Counted from the first letter of the stretch, positions 16,458 through 26,164 are shown. The stretch: DNA of 64,000 nucleotides from Micromonospora chokoriensis (GCF_900091505.1 NZ_LT607409.1:1860001-1924000), one strand, 5' to 3'. Made by a program: numbers and translations. Notes: generated from the letters alone by a model not told the origin.

Positions 16458-18034
16458 CCCGCACCCGTAAGCCCGTCGGCCGTATCGCGTTCGTCGGGGC
16501 TGGCCCCGGTGACCCGGGCCTGCTGACCCGCCGGGCGCACGACGCCCTGGTCGACGCCGACCAGGTGATCTACGACCGGGGTGTCCCGGAGTCGTTGCTC
16601 GCCGTCGTACGCGCCGAAGCCAGGGACGACGCCGAGTTCACCCCCGCCGAAGGCGCGCCGGGGGACGTGGCGAAGGTGCTGATCTCCGCGGCCCGTTCCG
16701 GGTTGAACGCGGTGCACCTGGTCGCTGGTGACCCGTTCGGCCACGACTCGGTGGTCAAGGAGGTGCAGGCGGTGGCCCGCACCGCCGCCCACTTCGAGGT
16801 GGTGCCCGGCGTCGGCCAGGCCGAGGGTGTGGCCACCTACGCCGGTGTTCCGCTGCCGGGTGTGCGTACGGCTGCCGACGTCGAGGACGTCAGCGCACTG
16901 GACTTCGAGGCGCTCGCCACGGCCGTCGGCCGGGGTTCGCTCGCGCTCGCCGTGGACGCCGGCGATCTCGCCGCCGTCCGGGACGGGCTGCTCGCCGCCG
17001 GGGTCGACGGCACCACCGGTGTCGGCGTGACCGGCGACGGCACCGGCGAGACCCAGTACACGACCACGTCGACAGTGGACAGCTTCGTGGCCGCCGCGCT
17101 CGGCTTCACCGGCCGGGTGGTGCTCACCGTCGGTGTCGGCGTGGGTCAGCGCGACAAGCTGAGCTGGTGGGAGAACCGCCCGCTGTACGGCTGGAAGGTG
17201 CTCGTCCCCCGCACCAAGGAGCAGGCCGGTGCGATGAGCGCCCGACTCCGCGCGTACGGGGCGATCCCGTGCGAGGTGCCGACCATCGCGGTCGAGCCGC
17301 CGCGTACTCCGGCGCAGATGGAGCGGGCCGTCAAGGGCCTGGTCGACGGCCGGTACGCCTGGGTGATCTTCACGTCGGTCAACGCGGTCCGGGCGGTCTG
17401 GGAGAAGTTCGCCGAGCACGGCCTGGACGCCCGGCACTTCGGTGGCGTCAAGATCGCCTGCATCGGTGAGGCCACGGCGGACGCGGTCCGCGCGTTCGGC
17501 ATCCAGCCGGAACTGATCCCCGCCGGGGACCAGTCCTCCGAGGGGCTGCTGGCCGAGTTCTCCCCGCACGACGAGATCCTCGACCCGGTGGGCCGCGTGC
17601 TGCTGCCGCGCGCCGACATCGCCACCGAGACGCTCGCCGCCGGGCTCACCGAGCGCGGCTGGGAGGTCGACGACGTGACCGCGTACCGGACGGTGCGCGC
17701 CGCGCCGCCGCCCGCCGAGATCCGGGACGCGATCAAGTCGGGCGGGTTCGACGCGGTGCTCTTCACCTCGTCCTCCACCGTTCGGAACCTGGTCGGCATC
17801 GCCGGGAAGCCGCACGCCCGCACCGTTGTTGCCGTCATCGGGCCCAAGACGGCGGAGACCGCGACGGAGTTCGGCCTCCGGGTCGACGTCCAGCCGCCGC
17901 ACGCCTCGGTGCCCGACCTGGTGGAGGCGCTCGCCGCCTACGCCGTCGAGTTGCGCGAGAAGCTGGCCGCCATGCCGGCCAAGCAGCGCCGCGGCTCGAA
18001 GGTGCAGGGTCCGACCGCCCTGCGCTTCCGGTAG
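16454..18034 (+). CDS. hemD: fused uroporphyrinogen-III C-methyltransferase-like / uroporphyrinogen-III synthase
   Basis: A 526-residue two-domain protein. Residues 1-245 have the tetrapyrrole-methylase fold ([15 protein letters not shown] at the start, [33 protein letters not shown]). Residues 255-500 are HemD ([14 protein letters not shown]... [11 protein letters not shown]... [12 protein letters not shown]). HemD cyclises hydroxymethylbilane to uroporphyrinogen III. The methylase half lacks the FGRGGEE-type stretch usual after GDP and has PGVGQ for PGVSS, so its methyltransferase activity is uncertain. Similar fusions exist in Streptomyces and mycobacteria. Confidence 0.9.
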   Translation: MTRTRKPVGRIAFVGAGPGDPGLLTRRAHDALVDADQVIYDRGVPESLLAVVRAEARDDAEFTPAEGAPGDVAKVLISAARSGLNAVHLVAGDPFGHDSVVKEVQAVARTAAHFEVVPGVGQAEGVATYAGVPLPGVRTAADVEDVSALDFEALATAVGRGSLALAVDAGDLAAVRDGLLAAGVDGTTGVGVTGDGTGETQYTTTSTVDSFVAAALGFTGRVVLTVGVGVGQRDKLSWWENRPLYGWKVLVPRTKEQAGAMSARLRAYGAIPCEVPTIAVEPPRTPAQMERAVKGLVDGRYAWVIFTSVNAVRAVWEKFAEHGLDARHFGGVKIACIGEATADAVRAFGIQPELIPAGDQSSEGLLAEFSPHDEILDPVGRVLLPRADIATETLAAGLTERGWEVDDVTAYRTVRAAPPPAEIRDAIKSGGFDAVLFTSSSTVRNLVGIAGKPHARTVVAVIGPKTAETATEFGLRVDVQPPHASVPDLVEALAAYAVELREKLAAMPAKQRRGSKVQGPTALRFR

Positions 18035-18054
18035 TCGTTCGAGGAGGCCCTTCC

Positions 18055-19038
18055 ATGTCGTACCCCGAGATCCGGCCCCGCCGGCTGCGCCGCACCCCGG
18101 CGATCCGTCGGTTGGTCTCCGAGACCCGGGTCGACCCGGCCGAGCTGATCGTGCCGATGTTCGTCAAGGAAGGGCTGAGCGAGCCCCGGGCGATCGGGTC
18201 GCTCCCGGGAGTGCTCCAGCACTCCCGGGACTCGCTGCGCAAGGCCGCGGTCGAGGCCGTCCAGGCCGGTGTCGGCGGGATCATGCTCTTCGGCGTGCCG
18301 GAGCAGCGGGACCCGACCGGCTCCGGCGGCATCGACCCGAACGGCATCCTCAACGTGGCGATCCGCGACGTGGTGGCCGAGGTGGGTGACGCCACCGTGG
18401 TGATGAGCGACCTGTGCCTGGACGAGTTCACCTCGCACGGGCACTGCGGGCTGCTCACCCCCGACGGCGAGGTCGACAACGACTCGACCCTCGCCGCGTA
18501 CGCCGAGATGGCGGTGGCCCAGGCCGCCGCCGGGGTCGGCATGGTCGGGCCGTCCGGGATGATGGACGGCCAGGTCGGTGTGGTCCGCCGGGCGCTCGAC
18601 GCCGCCGGGCACCAGGATGTGGCGGTGCTGGCGTACGCCGCCAAGTACGCTTCCGCGTTCTACGGCCCGTTCCGGGAGGCGGTGGAGTCGGCGCTGGAGG
18701 GCGACCGGCGCACCTACCAGCAGGACCCGGCCAACCTGCGGGAGTCGCTGCGCGAGGTCGCGCTCGACGTCGCCGAGGGTGCCGACCTGGTGATGGTCAA
18801 GCCGGCGCTGCCGTACCTCGACGTGGTGTCGGCGGTGCGGGCCGCCGTGGACGTCCCGGTCGCCGCCTACCAGGTCTCCGGTGAGTACGCGATGGTCGAG
18901 GCTGCCGCCGCGAACGGCTGGATCGACCGGGAGCGGGTGATGCTGGAGACGCTCACCTCGATCAAGCGGGCTGGCGCGCAGGTCATCCTGACCTACTGGG
19001 CGGTCGAGGCCGCCAACCTGCTCCGCGACCGCTACTGA
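18055..19038 (+). CDS. hemB: delta-aminolevulinic acid dehydratase (porphobilinogen synthase)
   Basis: A 327-residue HemB. The active-site lysines lie in [17 protein letters not shown] and [15 protein letters not shown]. The metal site is [15 protein letters not shown], a Cys-x-Asp-x7-Cys arrangement between the three-Cys zinc type and the Asp-rich magnesium type. It condenses two 5-aminolevulinates to porphobilinogen. AGGAGG-like bases (GAGGAGG) precede ATG 18055, and it lies 20 bases after hemD, so it completes the rex-hemACDB operon. Confidence 0.96.
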   Translation: MSYPEIRPRRLRRTPAIRRLVSETRVDPAELIVPMFVKEGLSEPRAIGSLPGVLQHSRDSLRKAAVEAVQAGVGGIMLFGVPEQRDPTGSGGIDPNGILNVAIRDVVAEVGDATVVMSDLCLDEFTSHGHCGLLTPDGEVDNDSTLAAYAEMAVAQAAAGVGMVGPSGMMDGQVGVVRRALDAAGHQDVAVLAYAAKYASAFYGPFREAVESALEGDRRTYQQDPANLRESLREVALDVAEGADLVMVKPALPYLDVVSAVRAAVDVPVAAYQVSGEYAMVEAAAANGWIDRERVMLETLTSIKRAGAQVILTYWAVEAANLLRDRY

Positions 19039-19212
19039 CCCGGGGCCTACTGACCGGGGCCTGCCGAGCCCTGGGCCTGCCTGCCCCTGCTGGTTACGCC
19101 GCCTCGCAGCGCGCAGGACCGCGCGGCCTCGCGCACGTCCTGTCGCGTCCTGACCGCGTCGTGGCCGGGGCTCGCAGGCGGCAGCGGCGGTAGGTCCTGC
19201 CGAACCGGGCTC

Positions 19213-19286
19213 GATCCACTCGGGTTCGCCGATCTGGCGGTATCCCCGCGCTCGGATACCGCGTTTTCGGCGAACCCGAGTGAATC
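19213..19286. repeat. nested inverted repeat (outer 18-bp, inner 9-bp arms)
   Basis: The outer arms 19213-19230 and 19269-19286 pair at 17 of 18 positions (GATCCACTCGGGTTCGCC). The inner arms 19237-19245 and 19254-19262 (GCGGTATCC / GGATACCGC) pair perfectly. It lies 175 bp after hemB. Confidence 0.75.
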
Positions 19287-19396
19287 AAGGCGCTATGGCG
19301 AAGCAGGCGTAGCCCGAACGGCCAACTGACGGCCGACTGGCCACACCGTCTCGCGGAGCGTAGGTCACGCTTGCTTGCGCACCGTAACCATCCGCC

Positions 19397-19514
19397 CAGC
19401 ACCCAACACCCTCCTCCCACCCTTTGCTGTGCACCCATGACGGCGACACCTACCGTCCGTTACTGGTGCATATCGAACTGCAGAGCAAAGGGGGCGGTGA
19501 GGGTGTTGGGTGCC
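19397..19514. repeat. long imperfect inverted repeat
   Basis: The left arm (19397-19434) includes CAGCACCCAACACCCTC and CCCTTTGCT. The right arm (about 19480-19514) includes AGCAAAGGG and GAGGGTGTTGGGTGC in mirrored order. About 45 bases separate the arms. It could be a decayed mobile-element remnant or a structured transcript. Confidence 0.6.
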
Positions 19515-19669
19515 GGGTCTCCGGGGTTCGGAGTTTCCCTGGTCGAGCGAGGGGTGGGCGCGTTCAGAGGCGGGCGACCCGGCCGGGCGGCGTGAAATCC
19601 CATTACTCGGTGCGACGGCGGCGTATGCCGGCGCTCAAACTACGGACAGTCATCCGGCGGCCGTGGGAG

Positions 19670-19697
19670 TTATCCACAGGTCGGCGAGTTGTCCACA
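19670..19697 (+). promoter_or_regulatory. two DnaA-box-like sites
   Basis: TTATCCACA (19670-19678) and TTGTCCACA (19689-19697) are the E. coli and Streptomyces forms of the DnaA box. They have the same orientation, are 19 bp apart, and lie 52 bp before the XRE gene start. Confidence 0.45.
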
Positions 19698-19748
19698 GCT
19701 GAGACGTCCGGGATTGCGGCCAGCCGCACCAGGCGGGACGGTGACGGC

Positions 19749-20258
19749 GTGAGTGATTCCCCCACCGAGCCGGTCCTGATCACCGAGCCGTCCGATGCGC
19801 CGTGGCCGGCCGCCGGCATCGTCCGTGCGGTCCGGCGCCGCGCCGACCTGAGCCAACGTGAGCTGGCCCGCTGGGCGGGCGTGCACCACGCCACCATCGG
19901 CAGGATCGAGGCCGGCCGCATGGTGCCGAGCATCGTCCTGCTCCGGCGCATCATCGGAGTCGTGGGCTGCCGGCTGGCCGTGGTGGACGAGTTCGGCCGG
20001 GTGCTGAAACCGATGCGCGACTGGCAGGACACGCTCAACGGCGCGGAGCGTCGCTACCCGTCGCACCTGGACACCATCCTCGACCCTGAGCCGGGCGAGT
20101 GGTGGGCGGACATCTACGGGCTGGCCCGCCCACCGGAGACGTTCTACCGCAATCGGGAGGTTCGGGACGCGATGCGGCGGCGCAGCCAGTGGGAGGTGCG
20201 AGTGGCGCAGAACCGGCACCTGCCCCCGCCGCCCTGGCCGCCCCGCGGAGTGCTCTGA
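19749..20258 (+). CDS. XRE-family helix-turn-helix transcriptional regulator
   Basis: A protein of about 169 residues. The XRE helix-turn-helix is VRRRADLSQRELARWAGVHHATIGRIEAGRMVPSIVLLRRII (about residues 24-65). The remainder has no recognised domain but includes a Trp-rich stretch (PGEWWADIYGLARPPETFYRN) seen in some actinobacterial XRE proteins of toxin-antitoxin-like contexts. GTG 19749 is the likely start; TTG 19689 would overlap a DnaA-like box. It is followed by a strong bidirectional hairpin. Targets are unknown. Confidence 0.75.
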   Translation: MSDSPTEPVLITEPSDAPWPAAGIVRAVRRRADLSQRELARWAGVHHATIGRIEAGRMVPSIVLLRRIIGVVGCRLAVVDEFGRVLKPMRDWQDTLNGAERRYPSHLDTILDPEPGEWWADIYGLARPPETFYRNREVRDAMRRRSQWEVRVAQNRHLPPPPWPPRGVL

Positions 20259-20282
20259 CCCGCGACACGTGAGCCCGGCACG

Positions 20283-20323
20283 CGAGAGGCCCGCCGACCC
20301 GGTACGGGTCGACGGGCCTCTCG
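20283..20323. terminator. bidirectional terminator hairpin
   Basis: A 19-bp stem with one mismatch (CGAGAGGCCCGCCGACCCG on the left arm) and a 3-nt loop between the convergent XRE and nuclease genes. Confidence 0.85.
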
Positions 20324-20338
20324 CCGAACCGCGCGACG

Positions 20339-23300
20339 TCAGTCGTCGTCGGTGATCGTGCCGACCGCGAGCGGATCAGCCAGCCGGAGACCGGGTACGC
20401 CGGCCACCAGCAACGTCAGCTTCTCGTCCGACTCCCGCTTGCGGTCACCGCGCACCGACACCGGGAACACCACAGACGTCTGCCCGGCCGCCAACACCTT
20501 GCAACCGGCGTACGCGTCGAAGTCCGCGCCGACCTGCGCGGTGACGCCCACGGTGGCGGCGCAGAACAGCACCGGCTGAGACAGCGGCCGGGACACGGTG
20601 GCGGTGAAGGTGAGCTGCCGGGTGCCCTGATTGCCCTCGACCACCGACGTGTCGGCGACGGTCAGCGACGCCCGGGACCGGAACCGGGCCACCTGCGGGT
20701 CGTGGTCGCTGGAACCCCGCGACCCGTCGCCGGTGAACTCCGCCGGCCAGTCGGCGTTGACGTGTGCCGCCCGCACCTGCACCAGGTCGTCGTGAAGCGC
20801 GTCGTTGACGAAGAGGTGGTCGAGCGTCTGCGCCTGCCCCTCGAAGCTGTACGAGTAGGCCGACGACGGCACCTCCGCGACCAGGGTGTCCCACAGGTTG
20901 TGCAGGCCGGCCTCGTACAGCGGGGCGAGCTGGTCCGACGGCGTGGGCTGGTCGGCGGTGGCGCTGAGCTGCTGGTGCCCGAAGGGCAACGGATCGTCCG
21001 GTCGGGGGAAGACGTTGAGGTCCCCGCCGTAGACCACCCGGGCCGTCTGGTCGGCCGCCTCGATCGCGGTGACGATCGCCGCGCCGTAGCGGGCCTGCTC
21101 CCGCCGCTGCCCGACCCGACTGTCCGGGCCGGAGGAGTAGTGGTTGCTGAGCGCGTACAGGGTGAACCGCTCCGACGAGCCGGGCGAGGCGGCCACGCTG
21201 AACCTGCCCAGCTGGGGAGCACGGGTGAAGACGTTGTTCCCGTCCTTGCCGGTCGAGGTGTCCACGTCCGACGGCAGCACCGCGTTGAGGGCCTTCGGGT
21301 TCTGCACGTCGGCGTTGGTCGGCAACCCCGCCGAGCGGTACTGCACCGTTGGTGCCGAGCCCAGCAGCGGGTCGGTCGCCGTCGCGGCGGCCAGCGACAA
21401 CCGGTCCGTGCGGTAGAGGAAGGCGGCGGTGATGCCGCGGGCGTCCGCGCCGGTCCGGTCATAGGCGGCGGCGTACGCCGGCCCGCCGGTGGCCGCGACG
21501 GTGAGCGCCAACTCCTGGATGCTGTCCGGCGCACCGTCCGCGTCGTTGGTGTCGCCGCAGCTCAGCGCAGTGCCGGCGACCGTGCAGATGTCCTGGTCCT
21601 CGGCTTCCTGCACCAGGATCAGGTCCGGGGCGTGCAGGTCCTTGACGATCTGGTCGGCGAGCGCTGCCAACTGCTGCCGGTAGTCCGCCTCGCTGCTCGG
21701 CACGTAGTCGAACGGCGGGCTGACCCCGGCGCAGCCGGTGTTGCCCGCGAAGTCGCAGCCGTCGAACGGGTCGTCGCGGTAGTCGTACAGGTTCTCCACG
21801 TTGTAGGTGGCGACCGCCACCTCCTGCGACCGGTCGGCCGGCTTCGGCGGGTTGTTCCTGGACGGGTCGGCGCCGGCGTCGAACTCGGCACTCTCGACCT
21901 GGACGCCGTACTTCTCGAACGAGTAGTAGACGCCGCCCACCGCGTCCGCGCGCAGCGTGTCGAAGGTGTGTGCCGGCGGGAGCAGTGCGGTGCTGTCCCC
22001 GGTGGTGGCCTTCACACCCATGCTGCCGAGCAACGTCCGCTGGCCGTTGCCGTCGTCGAAGCGGCGGGTCGGGTTGTTGTCCAGCGGGTGCGAATCGCGG
22101 AAGACCCGCCTGGCGTACGGGTCGGCGCGGTCCAGCAGCGGGTCGTCCCGGTCGACCACCCACAGTTCGGCGTCGGCGGTGGACGAGAACACGTCCCGTC
22201 CGCTGACCGCGCCGCTGCCCGCGCGTACCCGCATCCGGGCGCCCTCGTGCCGCTCCCAGAAACGCTGCGCGTCGGTCGACTCGACCGGCGGCACCGCGTC
22301 GGTGATCGCGACCGCGGTGTCCACGGCCAGGCCACCGGCGATGCGGCGGACCAGGGAGGCGCCGGAGAGCTGGGTGAAGTTGTAGTACTCCGACACCCGG
22401 GCCCGCAGCACGACCTCGTCGCCGACGGTCGGCACGTAGCCGCCGATCAGCGAGGTGAACGCGCCCATGAACACGAAGATGCCGTCGGAACTGGTCGGAT
22501 CACCGTCGGTGTCGCCGGTACGGCTCTGCAGGAAGAAGCCGTGCTGGTCCGCCCCGGCCGAGGTACGCGCCAGGGTCAACTGGGTGATCACGCCGCGTAC
22601 GTCGTACAGCGTGCTGCTCGTGCCGTTGCCGCTCGCCGGCGCGAGCGGCGACCTGTCGGTCGGACCGGCCTCGGCGTCGGTGGTCGGACCCTGCACCTCG
22701 CCGACGGTCAGCTCCCGGGTCACCTGCACGGCCAGCGCGCAGGTGGCGGTGCCACCGCCCGCGTCGGTGGCGGTCACTGTGACGGTGTACGCCCCGGCGG
22801 GGAGGTCGGCGCTCGCGCTGACGGTGGCGCGGGCGGTGCCGCCCAGACCCTCCGCCTGGGTGAACGCGGTGCGGGTGATCGAACCGGTGGACGGGGTCGG
22901 GCTGACCGCGGTCACCGCCAGCTCGACGATCGTGTCGTCGGGGTCGGTGGCGGTCACCTCGCGGGTCGCGGCCGTGCCGGCCGCGGTGACCAGTGCGCCG
23001 CCGCAGGTCAGCGTGGCCGGCGCGTCGACCGGGCCCCCGCCGTCGACGGTGTGCGTGCCGAGGCCGTCGAAGGTGTCCACCGGGAAGCCGGCCCACTGCG
23101 CGGCCGGGTCGAACGCGTCGGACGGGTCCGTGTCACCGACGGCGACGGTCGGCAGCCGGCGCAGGGTGTTGTCCGCGGTGCTGGTCGTGCCGGTGCCCCA
23201 TTCGGTGCCCGGGTCGACGCCCACCTGCCCGATCGAGTCGAGCACGGTGGTGCCCCGGCGCAGCACTATCGCGTCGTCACCGTTGAACAGGCTCGCCCCG

Positions 23301-23641
23301 GTGGTCTGGTCTGCCTGGGCGAGGATGGGGGCCCCGGCCGAGGCGCTGGCGAACACGAACGCGTCGCCGGCTGCCACGGTGCCGGTCAACGCGACAGTGG
23401 TGGCAGTGGTGGAGCCGTTGAAGTAGAGCTGCAACTGGTAGCCGCCGGCCGTCAGGTCGACGGCGGCACCCGTGCCGTTGAACAGCTCGATCGCCTTGTT
23501 GTTCGACGAACCCTCGACGTACTCCGAGATGAACAGGTCGGTGGGCGCGGCGCTGGCCGCGGTGGGTGCGACGCCGAGCGCCGTGACGGTCACGGCGGCG
23601 GTGGCGGTCGCGAGCGCGGCGAATGAGCGGCGCGGGCGCAT
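20339..23641 (-). CDS. secreted ExeM/NucH-family extracellular endonuclease
   Basis: An 1100-residue exported protein. Domains in order: signal peptide (1-32, ending AAS-AAPTD), lamin-tail domain (ISEYVEGSSNNKAIELFN, about 33-190), an Ig-like segment (about 205-310), an OB-fold region (YDVRGVITQL, about 340-440), an endonuclease/exonuclease/phosphatase domain (about 600-990, with VATYNVENLYD, VYGGDLNVFPRP, SSDHDPQVARF) and a C-terminal Calx-beta-like domain. It should degrade extracellular DNA for phosphate and nucleosides. Small inverted repeats (CTGTCCA/TGGACAG at 23692-23720, ACGCAC/GTGCGT upstream) sit in its promoter region. Confidence 0.92.
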   Translation of the reverse strand: MRPRRSFAALATATAAVTVTALGVAPTAASAAPTDLFISEYVEGSSNNKAIELFNGTGAAVDLTAGGYQLQLYFNGSTTATTVALTGTVAAGDAFVFASASAGAPILAQADQTTGASLFNGDDAIVLRRGTTVLDSIGQVGVDPGTEWGTGTTSTADNTLRRLPTVAVGDTDPSDAFDPAAQWAGFPVDTFDGLGTHTVDGGGPVDAPATLTCGGALVTAAGTAATREVTATDPDDTIVELAVTAVSPTPSTGSITRTAFTQAEGLGGTARATVSASADLPAGAYTVTVTATDAGGGTATCALAVQVTRELTVGEVQGPTTDAEAGPTDRSPLAPASGNGTSSTLYDVRGVITQLTLARTSAGADQHGFFLQSRTGDTDGDPTSSDGIFVFMGAFTSLIGGYVPTVGDEVVLRARVSEYYNFTQLSGASLVRRIAGGLAVDTAVAITDAVPPVESTDAQRFWERHEGARMRVRAGSGAVSGRDVFSSTADAELWVVDRDDPLLDRADPYARRVFRDSHPLDNNPTRRFDDGNGQRTLLGSMGVKATTGDSTALLPPAHTFDTLRADAVGGVYYSFEKYGVQVESAEFDAGADPSRNNPPKPADRSQEVAVATYNVENLYDYRDDPFDGCDFAGNTGCAGVSPPFDYVPSSEADYRQQLAALADQIVKDLHAPDLILVQEAEDQDICTVAGTALSCGDTNDADGAPDSIQELALTVAATGGPAYAAAYDRTGADARGITAAFLYRTDRLSLAAATATDPLLGSAPTVQYRSAGLPTNADVQNPKALNAVLPSDVDTSTGKDGNNVFTRAPQLGRFSVAASPGSSERFTLYALSNHYSSGPDSRVGQRREQARYGAAIVTAIEAADQTARVVYGGDLNVFPRPDDPLPFGHQQLSATADQPTPSDQLAPLYEAGLHNLWDTLVAEVPSSAYSYSFEGQAQTLDHLFVNDALHDDLVQVRAAHVNADWPAEFTGDGSRGSSDHDPQVARFRSRASLTVADTSVVEGNQGTRQLTFTATVSRPLSQPVLFCAATVGVTAQVGADFDAYAGCKVLAAGQTSVVFPVSVRGDRKRESDEKLTLLVAGVPGLRLADPLAVGTITDDD

Positions 23642-23734
23642 AGGGCCTCCACGATGGGTGGATGGGGGTCAACGCACGTTAAGGTGCGTGACTGTCCACC
23701 GTCCATCCCCTAATGGACAGTTCCGTGAATTCCC

Positions 23735-24754
23735 TCAGTGCGGCGGGTCGAGGCGGTGCACCAGCTCAGCGACGTCGACGCTGTATTCGCACCAGTCCCG
23801 GTCGGACCGGTAACCCAACTCGGCGTTGACCTTCAGCATCGCCTCGTTGGCCTGCGCGTTCCAGGTCTGCACCTCGATCAGTTCCGGCTCGGCGGAGCGC
23901 AACTCCAACAGCATCCGAGCCTTGATCGCCCGGTCGATGCCGTAGCCCCGGTGGTCCTGCGCGACGATCGTGTCGTACTGGTCGGCGCGGGTCGGGTGCT
24001 GCGCCGGGACGACCACCTCGGTCAGGCCGGCCACCTCGCCGCTCTGCTCGTGTCGGGCGAGCACGATGTACGGCTTCATGCCCCGCCGGTGCAGGGTGTC
24101 GAGGCTGTCGCGCAGCCGCTCCGGGTCGTAGGAGCTGGGGCGCAGCTCACCGTCGTCGACGTCGCGCACCTCGGCCTTCGCCCGCGCGTACGCCCCGAGC
24201 AGGTCGTCCGGCGGCCCTCCGGGGAAGAACTCCACCTGGTAGCCCGCGCTGATGCCGGTGGCCATCTCGGCCAGCTCCGCCCAGTCGACAGCGGTCAGGT
24301 CGAGCACGCTGCGGGTCTCCACGTACTCCCGGGTGAAGCCGAGCGACTCGTAGAAGGCCACCGCCGGCGTGTCGCCGACGACCTCCACCCCGATCGACTG
24401 GAAGCCCTCCTGGTAGACCCGGCGGGCGGCGCGCAACACCAGGTCACGGCCGAGGCCGGTGCGCCGCGCGGACGGGTGCACCAGCACCTCGATCACGCCG
24501 ATGTCGCCGAGCAGCAGCACGTGCACCTGGCCGAGCACCGCCCCCGGCTCGCCGGGATCGCCCGACTCGGCCTGGGCGATCCAGGAGATCCGCCGCTCAC
24601 CCGGCATCACCTCGGCGAGGTATTCCCGCAGGGAGGTCTCCCGCCACGGCGGGTCCTGCGGCAGATCGGCCGCCAGAACCGCGTTCAGCGTGGCCAGCAG
24701 CGACGCGATCTCGGCAGACGACGCGGTCCTGGGGTCCCACTCGCGCACCATCAC
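23735..24754 (-). CDS. double-domain GNAT family N-acetyltransferase
   Basis: A 339-residue protein with two GNAT folds. The first half has the acetyl-CoA pyrophosphate loop region VLVHPSARRTGLGRDLVLRAARR (about residues 90-115), and the second half ends with a GNAT-like TIVAQDHRGYGIDRAIKARM block. Two-domain GNATs of this sort include mycothiol synthase relatives and antibiotic acetyltransferases; the substrate is not evident. GTG 24754 and ATG 24751 are adjacent possible starts. It stands alone between divergent and same-strand neighbours. Confidence 0.85.
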   Translation of the reverse strand: MMVREWDPRTASSAEIASLLATLNAVLAADLPQDPPWRETSLREYLAEVMPGERRISWIAQAESGDPGEPGAVLGQVHVLLLGDIGVIEVLVHPSARRTGLGRDLVLRAARRVYQEGFQSIGVEVVGDTPAVAFYESLGFTREYVETRSVLDLTAVDWAELAEMATGISAGYQVEFFPGGPPDDLLGAYARAKAEVRDVDDGELRPSSYDPERLRDSLDTLHRRGMKPYIVLARHEQSGEVAGLTEVVVPAQHPTRADQYDTIVAQDHRGYGIDRAIKARMLLELRSAEPELIEVQTWNAQANEAMLKVNAELGYRSDRDWCEYSVDVAELVHRLDPPH

Positions 24755-24826
24755 CCGTCTAGCTTGCCGCTAACAGCTGCCCGGGGGAAGTGTCCAGTTC
24801 TCCAACGTATCGAGACGATCACTTCA

Positions 24827-26164
24827 TCAGCGACTGGCCCGTCCGTACCGGTTCGCGGTGTCGTAGACGTCCTGGGCGTACTGCCGGACGTCGTTGTAGG
24901 AGAGGATCGCGTTCCACCAGTCGCCGGCGATGCTCAGGTTGCGCCCGCCCTTGCAGAGGTAGTTGCCCGCCGCCAGGGCGGCGTCGTCCAGGTCGTGCGG
25001 GTCCTTGATCCCGTCGTTGTCGGCGTCCGCGCCGATCTCTTTCCAGGTGCTCGGGATGAACTGCATCGGCCCGATCGCGCGGTCGAGGACCCGGTCGCCG
25101 TCGAGGTCCCCACGGTCGGTGTCGATGATCCGCATCCGGCCACCCTTTCCGTCCAGCGGGAGGCCGATGATCTTAGGCAGGGCTTTGCCGTCCTGGCCCA
25201 GCCGGGCACCGTTCGCCGAGCCGTGTCCCGATTCGACCTGGCCGATCGCGGCCAACGTGGTCCAGCTCAGCGCGCAGCTGCGGTTGGTCTGGGCGAGGAC
25301 CAGTTCGGCGTAGCCGTACGCCTGCATGGCGACAGCCGGGATGCCCACCTTGGCGCCCACCTGCTGAGCCCAGCCGGCCAGTGCGTCGGACGGTCGACCG
25401 CCGATGACCGGCCCGACGGTCGGCTGCCCGGTCGGCAGTCCGCCGCCGGGTAGCCCGCCGCCGGGCACCGAACCGGTCGGGAACGGTCCGGTGGGGAGTG
25501 GGCCGGTAGGGAGCGGTTCGATGGGGAGGCCGGGCGGCACGGCGGGCGGCGCGCCCTGCGTCGCCGTCGCGGTGGCGTCGACCGCGACCGGGCGGGGTGC
25601 GCGGATCGTGGCCGGCACGAGCAGCGCACCCGCCGCGGCGGTGGCGGCCACCAGCACCAGCAGGAACACACCCGGCAGGGTGAGCCGACCGCTGGGGCGG
25701 CGGGCCCAGGCACGGGTCGCGTAGGCGGCCGTGGTTGCCGCGCGGCGCGGTTGCAGCCGTACCGCGTGCGCGAAGGGCACCCGGCGTCGCCGGGTCGGGT
25801 CGGTCGCCGGTACCACCGGCAGTTCGTCCACCGTGGTCTTCGCCGGGTCCTTGGCGGTGACCACCGGCGTGGGTTGCGCGGTGACGCCCTCAGTCTCTGC
25901 GGCGTCGGTGGGCTCGGCGTCGGTGGGCTTGGCTTCGGCGGCCTCGGCTTCGGCGGCCTCGGCGTCGGTCGGCGTGGCCGCTGGTGTGCTCGTCGCGCCC
26001 CCGGAACGTCCGCTCAGCCAGGGTCTGCGGGGGCGAGGCACCGCGGACACCGGATCAGGCGCCGCCCCCGAGCCCTCCAGTGGCCCGTCCAGAGGAGCGG
26101 CCGGTCGTAACCGTTGCACACGCGTGTCGTCCTCGCCGTCCACCACACGTCGAGTATCACCCAT
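24827..26164 (-). CDS. membrane-anchored lytic murein transglycosylase-like protein
   Basis: A protein of about 445 residues. A low-complexity cytoplasmic part leads to a membrane anchor (GVFLLVLVAATAAAGALLVPA, about residue 160), a Pro/Gly/Thr linker, and a C-terminal transglycosylase domain. The catalytic Glu lies in TLAAIGQVESGHG, with AIGPMQFIPSTWKEIGADADNDG and NYLCKGG typical of the MltB-like family. It would cut peptidoglycan outside the membrane. ATG 26164 is chosen because the frame farther upstream runs into the divergent FmdB gene. Confidence 0.85.
   Translation of the reverse strand: MGDTRRVVDGEDDTRVQRLRPAAPLDGPLEGSGAAPDPVSAVPRPRRPWLSGRSGGATSTPAATPTDAEAAEAEAAEAKPTDAEPTDAAETEGVTAQPTPVVTAKDPAKTTVDELPVVPATDPTRRRRVPFAHAVRLQPRRAATTAAYATRAWARRPSGRLTLPGVFLLVLVAATAAAGALLVPATIRAPRPVAVDATATATQGAPPAVPPGLPIEPLPTGPLPTGPFPTGSVPGGGLPGGGLPTGQPTVGPVIGGRPSDALAGWAQQVGAKVGIPAVAMQAYGYAELVLAQTNRSCALSWTTLAAIGQVESGHGSANGARLGQDGKALPKIIGLPLDGKGGRMRIIDTDRGDLDGDRVLDRAIGPMQFIPSTWKEIGADADNDGIKDPHDLDDAALAAGNYLCKGGRNLSIAGDWWNAILSYNDVRQYAQDVYDTANRYGRASR

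Larger units (their letters stand above)
19039..19748. other. 710-bp structured non-coding region after hemB
   Basis: No convincing gene. It contains a nested double hairpin (19213-19286), a long imperfect inverted repeat (19397-19514) and two DnaA-box-like 9-mers (19670 and 19689). Short open frames here have erratic codon use. The hemB transcript has no other obvious terminator, so the first hairpin may serve. Confidence 0.6.

Noticed and set aside
19670..19697. Replication origin
   Set aside because: Two DnaA-like boxes are too few, and no dnaA, dnaN or AT-rich unwinding region is present.
20702..23626. 974-codon open frame on the plus strand
   Set aside because: It is antisense to the secreted nuclease, whose domains and signal peptide are clear. 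Long antisense frames are expected at this GC content.
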